The position numbers were made by a program, and so were the translations under genes. Under the pieces are notes generated by a model. It was given only the letters and a program-made list of their open reading frames with translations. It was not told the origin of the DNA and did no database searches. Below are positions 7,373 through 13,843 of a stretch of 49,950 bases of DNA, in pieces (position 1 is the first letter of the stretch; each line of letters starts with the position of its first letter). This DNA comes from a virus. The stretch lies in the IMG/VR virus record IMGVR_UViG_3300042544_002488, positions 1 to 49,950 of that record; one strand, given 5' to 3'.

Positions 7373-7669
7373 ATGCACGGCTTCACAAATTACGAAATGA
7401 ACCAGAACCAATTAAAATACCGACTGCGAGATAAGCAGAACAGATTGACTGACACTTGGATGCCAGTTACGAAAGAATTAATCCTGAGCGGTATTCAATA
7501 TCGTGAAATAGTCGCAATCAGACGAGCGATTGCTTGGAATCTCAGGCGAAAAGGATTGACATGTCAAGAGATAGGTGCAATATACAACCAACATCCCAGC
7601 ACTATTTGCCATGGGTTGGATAAGGTCGATTTGAGTTTGGTGGAGGCGGTTAAGGTGTTTGAGATATGA
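7373..7669 (+). CDS. DnaA domain IV-like small protein (first of two)
   Basis: The start at 7373 is chosen because a longer reading overlaps the membrane-protein gene. The 98-aa product ends in a DnaA domain IV-like region: IVAIRRAIAWNLRRKGLTCQ, EIGAIYNQHPSTICHGLDKV. In DnaA the matching DHTTV segment reads DNA-box bases; here it is HPSTI. There is no AAA+ domain, so it can bind DNA but not unwind it by itself. It overlaps the next gene, which has the same domain type. Confidence 0.7.
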   Translation: MHGFTNYEMNQNQLKYRLRDKQNRLTDTWMPVTKELILSGIQYREIVAIRRAIAWNLRRKGLTCQEIGAIYNQHPSTICHGLDKVDLSLVEAVKVFEI

Positions 7670-8094
7670 GCAACGCCTACCATCGTGCCGTAAAGTTATG
7701 CGGACAACAAGCAGTCAGCCAGATGCTTTCTGATATGATATACGAGGAACAACGCAGACGATTGCAAGCACTTGCTCCGGATATATCGAAGCGGAAAGTT
7801 CAGAGCCTAAATGACCTAACCGAATGGTTGAAGTATTACGGATTCACGCCAGAATCAATCCGGTCAAAGTGCAGACTACGAAAGATTATAAACATCCGAA
7901 AAGCATTGTGTTATTACCTAACTGAGTTGAATAACTTGAGCCTGAAAGACACAGCCAATATGCTCGGGTACATTGACCACACAACCGTTATGCATCATCG
8001 GGACGATTTCAGCGGATTGATTTCAATCGGAGATAAAGACGCTTTGAAAATGTTGGCAACCTTGGTGAAACAAAATGAACCTGAAACCGTATAA
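7666..8094 (+). CDS. DnaA domain IV-like protein (second of two)
   Basis: A 142-aa protein with a helical N-terminal half rich in Arg/Gln, then a DnaA C-terminal-like region: IINIRKALCYYLTELNNLS, LKDTANMLGYIDHTTVMHHR. The DHTTV core is the same pentapeptide that contacts DnaA boxes in bacterial DnaA, so this copy is closer to the consensus than its neighbour. It overlaps the upstream stop (ATGA). A role in marking or competing for an origin is inference. Confidence 0.75.
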   Translation: MSNAYHRAVKLCGQQAVSQMLSDMIYEEQRRRLQALAPDISKRKVQSLNDLTEWLKYYGFTPESIRSKCRLRKIINIRKALCYYLTELNNLSLKDTANMLGYIDHTTVMHHRDDFSGLISIGDKDALKMLATLVKQNEPETV

Positions 8095-8100
8095 ACTACC

Positions 8101-8577
8101 ATGACCAAATTAACAGAAACCCCCAATTACATTCCAGCACTTGCCGAGGCGATTCTTCCAAACGGACAGACACTATTTTGCCAGTTCGACAACTACGATG
8201 ACCTCAAGAACTTCCAAATCGAATCAGGCGGAAAGCCTTGCTTGGTTCAGTACGATAGGGATAATAATGTAAAGTTGATTCAGCATGATTATTTCAGGGA
8301 GTGCTTGGATTGGACTAAGGAATATGAAGATTACACAATGTACACGGAACGCCCGTGGCATTTTCTAAAAGACCTGTACGATAATAGCATGATGTATAAT
8401 ATGGATATACTTTACAAGTCACTTCTAAGGTCGTTTGATTGGGACAGAGAAGAATCGAGAGTATTAATTAAAATGGACTTATCTGAGCGTGAGTTTGATT
8501 TGATTGTAATTAATTATCCAGTCGTTAATCAGAATATCGGGAACGGCTTAAACGAAACTATGGGGGTGATTGTATGA
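8101..8577 (+). CDS. Hypothetical protein, 158 aa
   Basis: Acidic, Tyr/Asp-rich soluble protein without recognised motifs. It sits between the DnaA-like pair and a PP-loop enzyme and overlaps the latter's start by four bases. Translation coupling suggests shared expression, not necessarily a shared function. Confidence 0.6.
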   Translation: MTKLTETPNYIPALAEAILPNGQTLFCQFDNYDDLKNFQIESGGKPCLVQYDRDNNVKLIQHDYFRECLDWTKEYEDYTMYTERPWHFLKDLYDNSMMYNMDILYKSLLRSFDWDREESRVLIKMDLSEREFDLIVINYPVVNQNIGNGLNETMGVIV

Positions 8578-9449
8578 AAGATAAATTATTGATTTCATTT
8601 TCAGGAGGCAGAACATCTGCATTTATGACTTGGTGGCTTTTGAAAAACATGAAGCATAAATACGATATGATTGTTGTGTTTGCGAATACAGGGCGTGAAA
8701 GAGAAGAAACATTAGAATTTGTAAACAAATGTGATATTGAGTTTGGGTTCAATACCGTTTGGGTTGAGGCTTTTGTTCACAATCAATCTGGCAAAGGAAC
8801 TACGCATATTGTTACTAACTTTAACAATGCTGAAAGAAACGGTCAGCCATTTGAAGATGTAATTTTCAAATATGGAATACCGAATCAGAATGCCCCTCAT
8901 TGTTCCCGTGAGTTAAAAAAGCAACCTATTATGTCTTATGCCCGTAGTATTGGGTGGAATAAATATCAGACAGCACTTGGTATTAGAAGTGATGAACCTA
9001 AGCGGTTAAATTGGGAAACAAAAAGAAAAAATAATCTGGTATATTTTGCAGAGTTTTTTAATGTTGCTAAAAGCGATGTAAATAAATTTTGGTCAGAACA
9101 ATCTTTTGACTTAAGCCTAAAAAGTTACGAGGGTAATTGTGATTTATGTTACAAAAAAGGACTAAGAAAATTAATGACTTTAATAAAGTATAACCCAGAA
9201 ATGGCTGATTGGTGGAGAGAAATGGAATCAAAATATGAAAATCTTGATGTAAGAAATACAGGCAAAACACCTATTAGATTCTATCGTGATAATATGACAA
9301 TTGATGAAATAATTGAGGAAAGTAAATTGCCATTTGTTGAGGCAGTTGATGAAAGTAAGATTATTGCTACCGGAAAGCAAATGTCAATGTTTGACAATTA
9401 CTTGGACAGCAATTATGGTTGTGTTGAATCTTGTGAAGCATGGGGGTGA
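8574..9449 (+). CDS. PP-loop ATPase, PAPS-reductase (CysH-like) family
   Basis: Adenylating enzyme of the PAPS reductase/ATP-sulfurylase-like fold. The PP-loop SFSGGRTSA is at residues 8-16, followed by MIVVFANTGREREETLEFV, typical of the second nucleotide-contacting strand. Cysteines at HCSREL, NCDLCYKKG and the C-terminal GCVESCEAW could hold an Fe-S cluster. ALGIRSDEPKRLNW is a family-like loop. Genuine sulfate assimilation is unlikely in a phage; related PP-loop enzymes thiolate tRNA or DNA, so nucleic acid modification is the preferred inference. It shares little obvious sequence with the second PP-loop gene at 23041-23931. Confidence 0.82.
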   Translation: MKDKLLISFSGGRTSAFMTWWLLKNMKHKYDMIVVFANTGREREETLEFVNKCDIEFGFNTVWVEAFVHNQSGKGTTHIVTNFNNAERNGQPFEDVIFKYGIPNQNAPHCSRELKKQPIMSYARSIGWNKYQTALGIRSDEPKRLNWETKRKNNLVYFAEFFNVAKSDVNKFWSEQSFDLSLKSYEGNCDLCYKKGLRKLMTLIKYNPEMADWWREMESKYENLDVRNTGKTPIRFYRDNMTIDEIIEESKLPFVEAVDESKIIATGKQMSMFDNYLDSNYGCVESCEAWG

Positions 9450-9453
9450 TAAT

Positions 9454-9714
9454 ATGAGTAACCTATCCACACAAGTTCAGGAATTAGAGAAACGGCTCGA
9501 ATCGCTTCAATACGAGAACGAGAATCTCAAAGTAATGCTATACCGGATGATTGCGAGCAATGAATCTGGAATGGAATTAGTGCCGTATAGCGACCTCAAA
9601 GCCGTTCAAATTAAATTCTGCCAATTCTACATGAGGGACAATGTACCTCATATCGGAGTGAAGTATGCAGACAGGTATAATGTTGAACCGAATAACACAC
9701 AGGACGAATTATGA
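9454..9714 (+). CDS. Coiled-coil small protein, 86 aa
   Basis: The start at 9454 follows the PP-loop stop; longer readings overlap that gene. The N-terminus (VQELEKRLESLQYENENLK) has heptad-like Leu spacing and should form a short coiled coil. The C-terminus is unremarkable. Function unknown. It overlaps the following start by four bases. Confidence 0.6.
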   Translation: MSNLSTQVQELEKRLESLQYENENLKVMLYRMIASNESGMELVPYSDLKAVQIKFCQFYMRDNVPHIGVKYADRYNVEPNNTQDEL

Positions 9715-10022
9715 AAATGCCCAATTCTTACACCTACCGATTTTATTACAAGTTCGGATTTTACCTGATGACCTTTATTTGTGCAGGATTAATCGTAGCG
9801 TGGATAACAGCCTCAACACAGCGAGATATTTCCAAGACCAATGAAATGTATTGGCGGAAAGAAGCAGTCACGAACAAGGCGTTATATTTGGTTTCAATTC
9901 ATCAGACTGATTTGGTTATTGACCAGATAACTTCGCAAGAGATGGCGATGTGGGATTTGTATTGTAGTAATCGAGAATTGTTTAAAGTTAATATTGCAAG
10001 GAAGGCGATGGAAACAAATTGA
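9711..10022 (+). CDS. Single-pass membrane protein, 103 aa
   Basis: One hydrophobic segment, FYLMTFICAGLIVAWITA (about residues 17-34), follows a short basic N-terminus, with a ~70-residue hydrophilic helical domain after it. The arrangement resembles an inner-membrane anchored protein, N-terminus inside or outside unresolved. No signal-peptidase motif. A role in lysis or membrane association cannot be decided. Confidence 0.6.
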   Translation: MKMPNSYTYRFYYKFGFYLMTFICAGLIVAWITASTQRDISKTNEMYWRKEAVTNKALYLVSIHQTDLVIDQITSQEMAMWDLYCSNRELFKVNIARKAMETN

Positions 10023-10044
10023 ACCAATTAGCGTATAAATCAAC

Positions 10045-10569
10045 ATGAACACAAAACAGCAATTAGACGAAATTCAGAAAGCGATTGACGCAATTCGGGA
10101 GAACTTGGGTTTGAACCGTTCGGAAAAACCGAATAGTTCTGAACCAGACTACACCCACCTACTACCCGAGGGATACGAGTTCTGTGCGGAACAAGATGCT
10201 GAGAAGTGGGTGAAGGTGGAGATGAGTACAGATATACCTGAATTGAAAAAAGTTGGTTACATTTGGAATAGCCCAACTATACCAAACACTAAACGCTACC
10301 GACCCATCCGCCCTATCAAATACCACATTAGCGTACACGAGGCAGTAACGGCTGAACCCGACCCGTATCAGGTTGATTGGAGTAATGCACCGAATTGGGC
10401 TGATGTGCATTGTTTTGATATGAATAGGAGAGGTTATTGGTACGGACATAGATACAATGTTTTATATTCAGATTGGGAAACTATGACTATTGGTTCTAAT
10501 TTCAACTTGCCTGAAGGTGCAGGAATTGAACGAAAATTTAGTAAAACGATTAGACCGAAATTGAAATGA
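10045..10569 (+). CDS. Hypothetical protein, 174 aa
   Basis: The N-terminal helix LDEIQKAIDAIRENLGL is followed by an aromatic-rich domain (YEFCAEQDAEKWVKVE, NMNRRGYWYGH-like region, YSDWETMTIGSNFN). Unknown family; the Trp/Tyr-rich C-terminal domain may be a small binding module. The gene overlaps the next start by four bases. Confidence 0.6.
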   Translation: MNTKQQLDEIQKAIDAIRENLGLNRSEKPNSSEPDYTHLLPEGYEFCAEQDAEKWVKVEMSTDIPELKKVGYIWNSPTIPNTKRYRPIRPIKYHISVHEAVTAEPDPYQVDWSNAPNWADVHCFDMNRRGYWYGHRYNVLYSDWETMTIGSNFNLPEGAGIERKFSKTIRPKLK

Positions 10570-10778
10570 GCGACAAAAGAAAAACCGCAGTTGAATGGGC
10601 ATTTGAGCAAATAAACAACATTGATTGGAAGCACTTATCCGATTCAGATAGGAACGATTTATTCGACCAAGCAAAGCAAATCGAGCGTGAGCAGATTGAG
10701 GAGGCTTACTATGAAGGAAAGCAAAATATTCCATCAAAAACACATGATGAATACTACTCAAAAACCTATGGCAACTAA
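10566..10778 (+). CDS. Small phage protein, 70 aa
   Basis: Charged helical protein of the kind seen repeatedly in Bacteroidota phages (KTAVEWAFEQINNID at the start, QIEREQIEEAYYEGK in the middle). Resemblance is by pattern memory only and gives no function. The 3' end overlaps a 43-aa gene by 11 bases. Confidence 0.6.
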   Translation: MSDKRKTAVEWAFEQINNIDWKHLSDSDRNDLFDQAKQIEREQIEEAYYEGKQNIPSKTHDEYYSKTYGN

Positions 10779-10899
10779 ACTCACTGAAACCCAATACATC
10801 CTTGCATTTTACGAGTGCGGAATGTCAATATACGACATTGCCAAAATGTACGGAAAAGCCGAATCGGTAATATTGAGGATAGTTAAGACTGGCAAGTAA
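10768..10899 (+). CDS. Mini helix-turn-helix protein, 43 aa
   Basis: A very short gene starting within the end of its neighbour. The product is essentially one tri-helical DNA-binding unit: TQYILAFYECGMSIYDIAKM, then YGKAESVILRIVKTG. The spacing resembles homeodomain-like/resolvase HTH modules. Coding status is likely but not certain because of its size. Confidence 0.45.
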   Translation: MATKLTETQYILAFYECGMSIYDIAKMYGKAESVILRIVKTGK

Positions 10900-10928
10900 C
10901 AAATCGAAACGAATAGCGTATAAGGAGT

Positions 10929-11114
10929 ATGGAAAGTAAAGAAAATAGACCCGTATTTGTTAATCCAGATGTAGTTGCTTATGCTGAAAAGTTTGGCAAG
11001 AAAGAAGCGTATTTATTTAACAATAGATTGTTTTTTTCATACATAAATCCATCTTCTTTAATAAAAGAAGAGTACGACATAAATTGGAAATACATTAATT
11101 CACTCAAGCGTTAA
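10929..11114 (+). CDS. Hypothetical protein, 61 aa
   Basis: Lys/Phe/Tyr-rich small protein (VVAYAEKFGKKEAYLFNN). It is preceded by a GTATAAGGAGT sequence that includes a possible SD (AAGGAG, 6-7 bases upstream). Unknown function. Confidence 0.5.
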   Translation: MESKENRPVFVNPDVVAYAEKFGKKEAYLFNNRLFFSYINPSSLIKEEYDINWKYINSLKR

Positions 11115-11116
11115 TT

Positions 11117-11145
11117 TTTGGCAAAATATTAAAGAAAATGCCAAA
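11117..11145 (+). other. Hairpin between genes
   Basis: TTTGGCA (11117-11123) pairs perfectly with TGCCAAA (11139-11145) around an AT-rich 15-nt loop, just after the 61-aa gene. An A-rich tract follows, not a T-tract, so a plus-strand intrinsic terminator is unlikely. Confidence 0.45.
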
Positions 11146-11174
11146 GTATTGCAAAAAAAATACATACAACACCC

Positions 11175-11564
11175 ATGACATTCACACCATCACATCACCC
11201 ACTCTGGGCACTTGAATCCGATAAATACTATGCCGGATGGACGCTTACCAGAAACGAAATTCCAAAAGATACCGTACTAATTGACTTGAATCGTAACGAG
11301 GTATTCGAAGGCTTCGATTGTATTCCTTTGTCCTGTCTTTATCCTGATTGGTTTATGAGCGATAAAGACACACTCGCTGAGGATTGTGCCGTTATAATCA
11401 ATCTATACGGCAAACACTCGCATTATTTCGTTCAGGTTTGGGATGTAACGGATTGGGAAAATGAAGCCTTGATTTATCGCATTTCACCGGGCAAACTCGA
11501 ATTTAAACGAGTTGACAGATACCCGATTAGTGGGGATGGGTTTTGGATAGGGGTGAGGAGATAA
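11175..11564 (+). CDS. Hypothetical protein, 129 aa
   Basis: Soluble protein rich in Trp, Asp and Tyr (YYAGWTLTRNEIPKDTVLID, VWDVTDWENEALIYRI), probably mostly beta. No catalytic motif recognised. Its stop codon is the beginning of a hairpin. Confidence 0.6.
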   Translation: MTFTPSHHPLWALESDKYYAGWTLTRNEIPKDTVLIDLNRNEVFEGFDCIPLSCLYPDWFMSDKDTLAEDCAVIINLYGKHSHYFVQVWDVTDWENEALIYRISPGKLEFKRVDRYPISGDGFWIGVRR

Positions 11565-11603
11565 CGGTGGCGATTTGCGAAGTAAAATCCTTGCACTACC
11601 GTT
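11563..11603 (+). other. Intergenic stem-loop
   Basis: AACGGT (11563-11568) pairs with ACCGTT (11598-11603) around a 29-nt interior. It begins inside the stop codon of the upstream gene. No U-tract follows. Confidence 0.4.
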
Positions 11604-11611
11604 GATGTTAG

Positions 11612-11668
11612 AACTACACTTAATGGCTTTTATTTTGCCAATTTCGTGTTATGCGTAGTTTTTCTTTA
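11612..11668 (+). terminator. Two-tier hairpin with T-rich tail
   Basis: Outer stem AACTAC (11612-11617)/GTAGTT (11655-11660), inner stem TGGC (11624-11627)/GCCA (11637-11640), followed by TTTTCTTT. The shape fits a long intrinsic terminator or attenuator between the 129-aa and 64-aa genes. Confidence 0.45.
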
Positions 11669-11682
11669 GTGAAATTTAAAAT

Positions 11683-11877
11683 ATGAAAACAGAAATAGAA
11701 ATTTACAATAAAATGAAACGCAAAGATTTTGGAGAATCAATGTGTGATGAAACTAAACTGAAAATTCTAAATTGGGTTTTAGAACAAGTTTATGAAAAGC
11801 GTTGCAAATGTTATAGATTAACAGGAAGCAACAAAGAATATCAAACTAATTTATGCCCAATACACAAAGACGAATAA
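11683..11877 (+). CDS. Small Cys-containing protein, 64 aa
   Basis: Lys/Glu-rich helix at the N-terminus (EIEIYNKMKRKDFGE) and four cysteines (MCDETK, RCKC, NLCPIH) that may bind a metal. The leader AAATTTAAAAT fits local translation starts. The next gene starts one base after its stop. Confidence 0.5.
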   Translation: MKTEIEIYNKMKRKDFGESMCDETKLKILNWVLEQVYEKRCKCYRLTGSNKEYQTNLCPIHKDE

Positions 11878-11878
11878 G

Positions 11879-12034
11879 ATGTATAAAGTAGTATCAGAAT
11901 GTAATAAGAATGAAGTTTGGGCAACTGGATTTTATTCAAAAGAAAAGGCTCAAAGACGAATTGATGAAGGATATTTTCGCCAGTATATGTATGAGCAGGA
12001 TAAGAGTAAAAAGTTGATTGTCGTGTCGTATTAA
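11879..12034 (+). CDS. Hypothetical small protein, 51 aa
   Basis: Short reading frame starting immediately after the upstream stop. The product begins MYKVVSECNKNEVWATGFY and carries a basic helix KEKAQRRIDEGYFRQY. The first strand and helix look like a small swapped-hairpin fold, but no family is recognised. The call rests on tight packing and codon use. Confidence 0.45.
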   Translation: MYKVVSECNKNEVWATGFYSKEKAQRRIDEGYFRQYMYEQDKSKKLIVVSY

Positions 12035-12064
12035 AATTACGCACAACAATAAATATACACAACC

Positions 12065-12205
12065 ATGAAAGCACGCCCCTACGACATCCGCAACCGAATC
12101 GAGGCAAGGAGAAAGAATAGTTATCAATGGGTAACATCAGCATATTTCCGGTACTTTGGCAGAATCTTTAAAGACCGTGATTTTTATTTAGACGATTGTA
12201 ACTAA
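12065..12205 (+). CDS. Hypothetical basic protein, 46 aa
   Basis: Last gene of the first plus-strand block. Arg/Tyr-rich (YDIRNRIEARRKNSYQWV), predicted helical, acidic at the very end. ATAAATATACACAACC precedes the ATG. Small size keeps confidence moderate. Confidence 0.4.
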   Translation: MKARPYDIRNRIEARRKNSYQWVTSAYFRYFGRIFKDRDFYLDDCN

Positions 12206-12309
12206 CCACCACTACTTACAAAAATAATTTTACCCGGTGATTCGTGTATAATTTCACCCTGTTTTCTCAGGTTACTATCAGCCATGAACCTACCATAAAA
12301 AGCATAAAA

Positions 12310-12344
12310 AAACCGGACTAATTACAGCCCGGTTTCTTTTTTTT
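12310..12344 (+). terminator. Bidirectional intrinsic terminator
   Basis: AAACCGG (12310-12316) pairs with CCGGTTT (12329-12335), flanked by an A-tract on the left and a T-tract (to 12344) on the right. It can terminate both the plus-strand block ending at 12205 and the minus-strand block whose last gene ends at 12363. Confidence 0.85.
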
Positions 12345-12362
12345 CTACCTAATCAATCAATC

Positions 12363-12563
12363 CTACCTGTGCTTGTCAGTAATTAACTCATACAGATTGT
12401 GCCATGCTACGAACCATGTTACCATGAAGCAGGATAGGAAAGTGTTAATCAATATGTCTGAATAGCAATTGTATCCCCTGATCCGTTTCAAAAATACTGC
12501 ACAGATTAAGTAACAAATGAACGGTGCCCAATAGATTAACTGCCAAATAATAAGTGATTTCAT
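12363..12563 (-). CDS. Two-pass membrane protein, 66 aa
   Basis: Last gene of the minus-strand operon. Two hydrophobic stretches, LIIWQLIYWAPFICYLICAV (about residues 4-23) and LINTFLSCFMVTWFVAW (about 38-54), are separated by a basic loop KRIRGYN. Its start overlaps the stop of the upstream XRE gene. Function unknown. Confidence 0.6.
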   Translation of the reverse strand: MKSLIIWQLIYWAPFICYLICAVFLKRIRGYNCYSDILINTFLSCFMVTWFVAWHNLYELITDKHR

Positions 12564-12835
12564 ATATCTTCCCGTCTCCTTTCCTGGAACCCTTCTCTGT
12601 TACGAGCTTTAAGGTCCATATCTAAGCAATGCAGGACTGCAACAATAGATTGTACTGAACTTGCTTTTCCGGTGATGATATTTGAAACTGTTACTGGAGT
12701 AAGCCCGGTGATTTCGGCAATTTCGTTGTTGGTCATTCCTAATCTCCGTTTTGCTACTGACATTTTCAGGTAGCAGTCGTCAATGAATTTTTTATACGCT
12801 TCATTTGCGTAGTTGTCTTTGAGAGTTGTTTTCAT
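12560..12835 (-). CDS. XRE-family helix-turn-helix regulator, 91 aa
   Basis: Clear HTH: AKRRLGMTNNEIAEITGLTP, VTVSNIITGKASSVQSIVAV. The turn (GLTPVTVSNI) and the recognition helix match XRE proteins that read small palindromes. A charged C-terminal tail (RNREGFQERRREDI) follows. As the penultimate gene of the minus operon it could autoregulate that operon; no operator is identified. Confidence 0.85.
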   Translation of the reverse strand: MKTTLKDNYANEAYKKFIDDCYLKMSVAKRRLGMTNNEIAEITGLTPVTVSNIITGKASSVQSIVAVLHCLDMDLKARNREGFQERRREDI

Positions 12836-12838
12836 TAC

Positions 12839-13237
12839 TTACGGTACATAAATAAAGTGATTGTCAATTAAATAGTAGTTCCGGATAACTCGGTATTTGC
12901 CCGGTGATACATGGAATGCGTGTGTTGAATCGTGCATGAGAAAGAATCCCCCTGAGTGCTTTCCTGTTTTCAGGGTTTGTTTGGCAATACGGTACATTCT
13001 GCTTGCTTTAATGCAATTGCTTGGCACTTGGGTTTGACAGCCCGTGAATATTGCAATAGCGAGCAGGATAACGAGGGTTTTTAGTGGATGTTTTTTTGCC
13101 TGTGGTTTCAGGTTATAATCTCCAGCAGGCAAACCGAGTTTCTCCCTGATGGCAATAAGCCTGGAAAGTTCTTTGGTTTCATTGTGCAAATCTGCTTGTC
13201 TTTCCCTGTATTCGAGGGATTTCTGAATGAATTTCAT
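12839..13237 (-). CDS. Membrane-anchored hypothetical protein, 132 aa
   Basis: The start at 13237 is preferred over the longer reading to 13306 because the extra residues overlap a separate 38-aa gene. The N-terminal half is a charged helix (SLEYRERQADLHNETKELSR), then a basic KKHPLKT ahead of the hydrophobic LVILLAIAIFTGC, then ~60 soluble residues. The late hydrophobic segment with a Cys could be an internal signal anchor; it is too far from the N-terminus for a normal lipoprotein. Confidence 0.55.
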   Translation of the reverse strand: MKFIQKSLEYRERQADLHNETKELSRLIAIREKLGLPAGDYNLKPQAKKHPLKTLVILLAIAIFTGCQTQVPSNCIKASRMYRIAKQTLKTGKHSGGFFLMHDSTHAFHVSPGKYRVIRNYYLIDNHFIYVP

Positions 13238-13242
13238 AGGTT

Positions 13243-13359
13243 TCAAAGTGTTAAATTGTGAATGATAAGTGTTATTGCCATTACAAACAGAATTACAATT
13301 AGCCATTCTGTGAATGACAAGGGGCGAAATTGTTTTGAACGATTGGGGAATTTTCTCAT
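13243..13359 (-). CDS. Small single-pass membrane protein, 38 aa
   Basis: Short frame just upstream of the 132-aa gene. It has a basic N-terminus (MRKFPNRSKQFRPLSF) followed by one hydrophobic helix (WLIVILFVMAITLIIH) and stops five bases before the next ATG. Its leader AACTAACAATTTAACC resembles those of its neighbours, supporting real translation. Confidence 0.5.
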   Translation of the reverse strand: MRKFPNRSKQFRPLSFTEWLIVILFVMAITLIIHNLTL

Positions 13360-13386
13360 ACTGATTAAATGGTTAAATTGTTAGTT

Positions 13387-13430
13387 CCCTGCCTACCTTC
13401 CGAGGGCAGTTAAGCAATATCACAGCAGGG
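13387..13430 (-). other. Bistable intergenic stem-loop
   Basis: On the plus strand CCCTGC (13387-13392) can pair with GCAGGG (13425-13430), or CTGCC (13389-13393) with GGCAG (13405-13409). The two folds exclude each other. On the transcript it sits between the 103-aa and 38-aa genes, followed by GGGAACTAAC, which is also found after the tRNA-like element at 13783-13830. Confidence 0.4.
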
Positions 13431-13438
13431 AGGGGGGA

Positions 13439-13750
13439 TTACTTAACAGTTACTTCAACTGAGTAATTTGCCGATTGAAATTCATTCATATCAGGGGAGT
13501 AGTAAATGGCTTGAGTAATAAGTGCCTCAATCGCTTGTCTTATTCCTGATATTCCAAAGATTGTTTGAATATACTCCCAATCAAATTCAGATTCAGCCTC
13601 GAAATTAGGTTCTGAACCTTCCGCTATCCTACTCATTTCAGGCCATAGGCTTGAATGACCACAGCAGGATACATGGATGAATACTTTGCCTGTTTTGTAC
13701 TTGCACTTTGCAATGTTGATAAGACGGATTTTTTGATTTTCTGAAAACAT
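13439..13750 (-). CDS. Hypothetical protein, 103 aa
   Basis: Soluble protein with a CCGH motif (VSCCGHSSLW) and acidic middle (EAESEFDWEYIQ). No recognised family. Its leader contains AAAGTAAGTATG, a string also present before the starts at 20603 and 20940 on the other strand. Confidence 0.6.
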   Translation of the reverse strand: MFSENQKIRLINIAKCKYKTGKVFIHVSCCGHSSLWPEMSRIAEGSEPNFEAESEFDWEYIQTIFGISGIRQAIEALITQAIYYSPDMNEFQSANYSVEVTVK

Positions 13751-13782
13751 ACTTACTTTGGTTAAATTGTGAAATTGTTAGT

Positions 13783-13830
13783 TCCGGATGTAGGAATCGA
13801 ACCTGCCTGAATACCCTTTGTAAATCCGGA
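13783..13830 (-). ncRNA. tRNA acceptor/T-arm-like minihelix A
   Basis: Read on the minus strand: TCCGGAT, 17 unpaired bases, T-stem GCAGG, T-loop TTCGATT, CCTAC, then ATCCGGA. The acceptor helix is a perfect 7 bp and the T-stem has 4 of 5 pairs, giving the 12-bp acceptor-plus-T stack of a tRNA, but the D and anticodon arms are missing. It lies in the 3' untranslated space of dnaN. A second example is at 17198-17242. Confidence 0.55.
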
Positions 13831-13843
13831 TTAGCCTGATTAA

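Noticed and set aside
8574-9449. Complete phosphorothioation (dnd) system
   Set aside because: Only PP-loop enzymes are present; no DndB, DndD or DndE-like gene and no cysteine desulfurase is visible.
11562-11668. Integron attC recombination site
   Set aside because: The paired hairpins and GTTAG/GTTATGC strings recall attC sites, but the required R'/R'' core sequences are not both present and there is no integrase.
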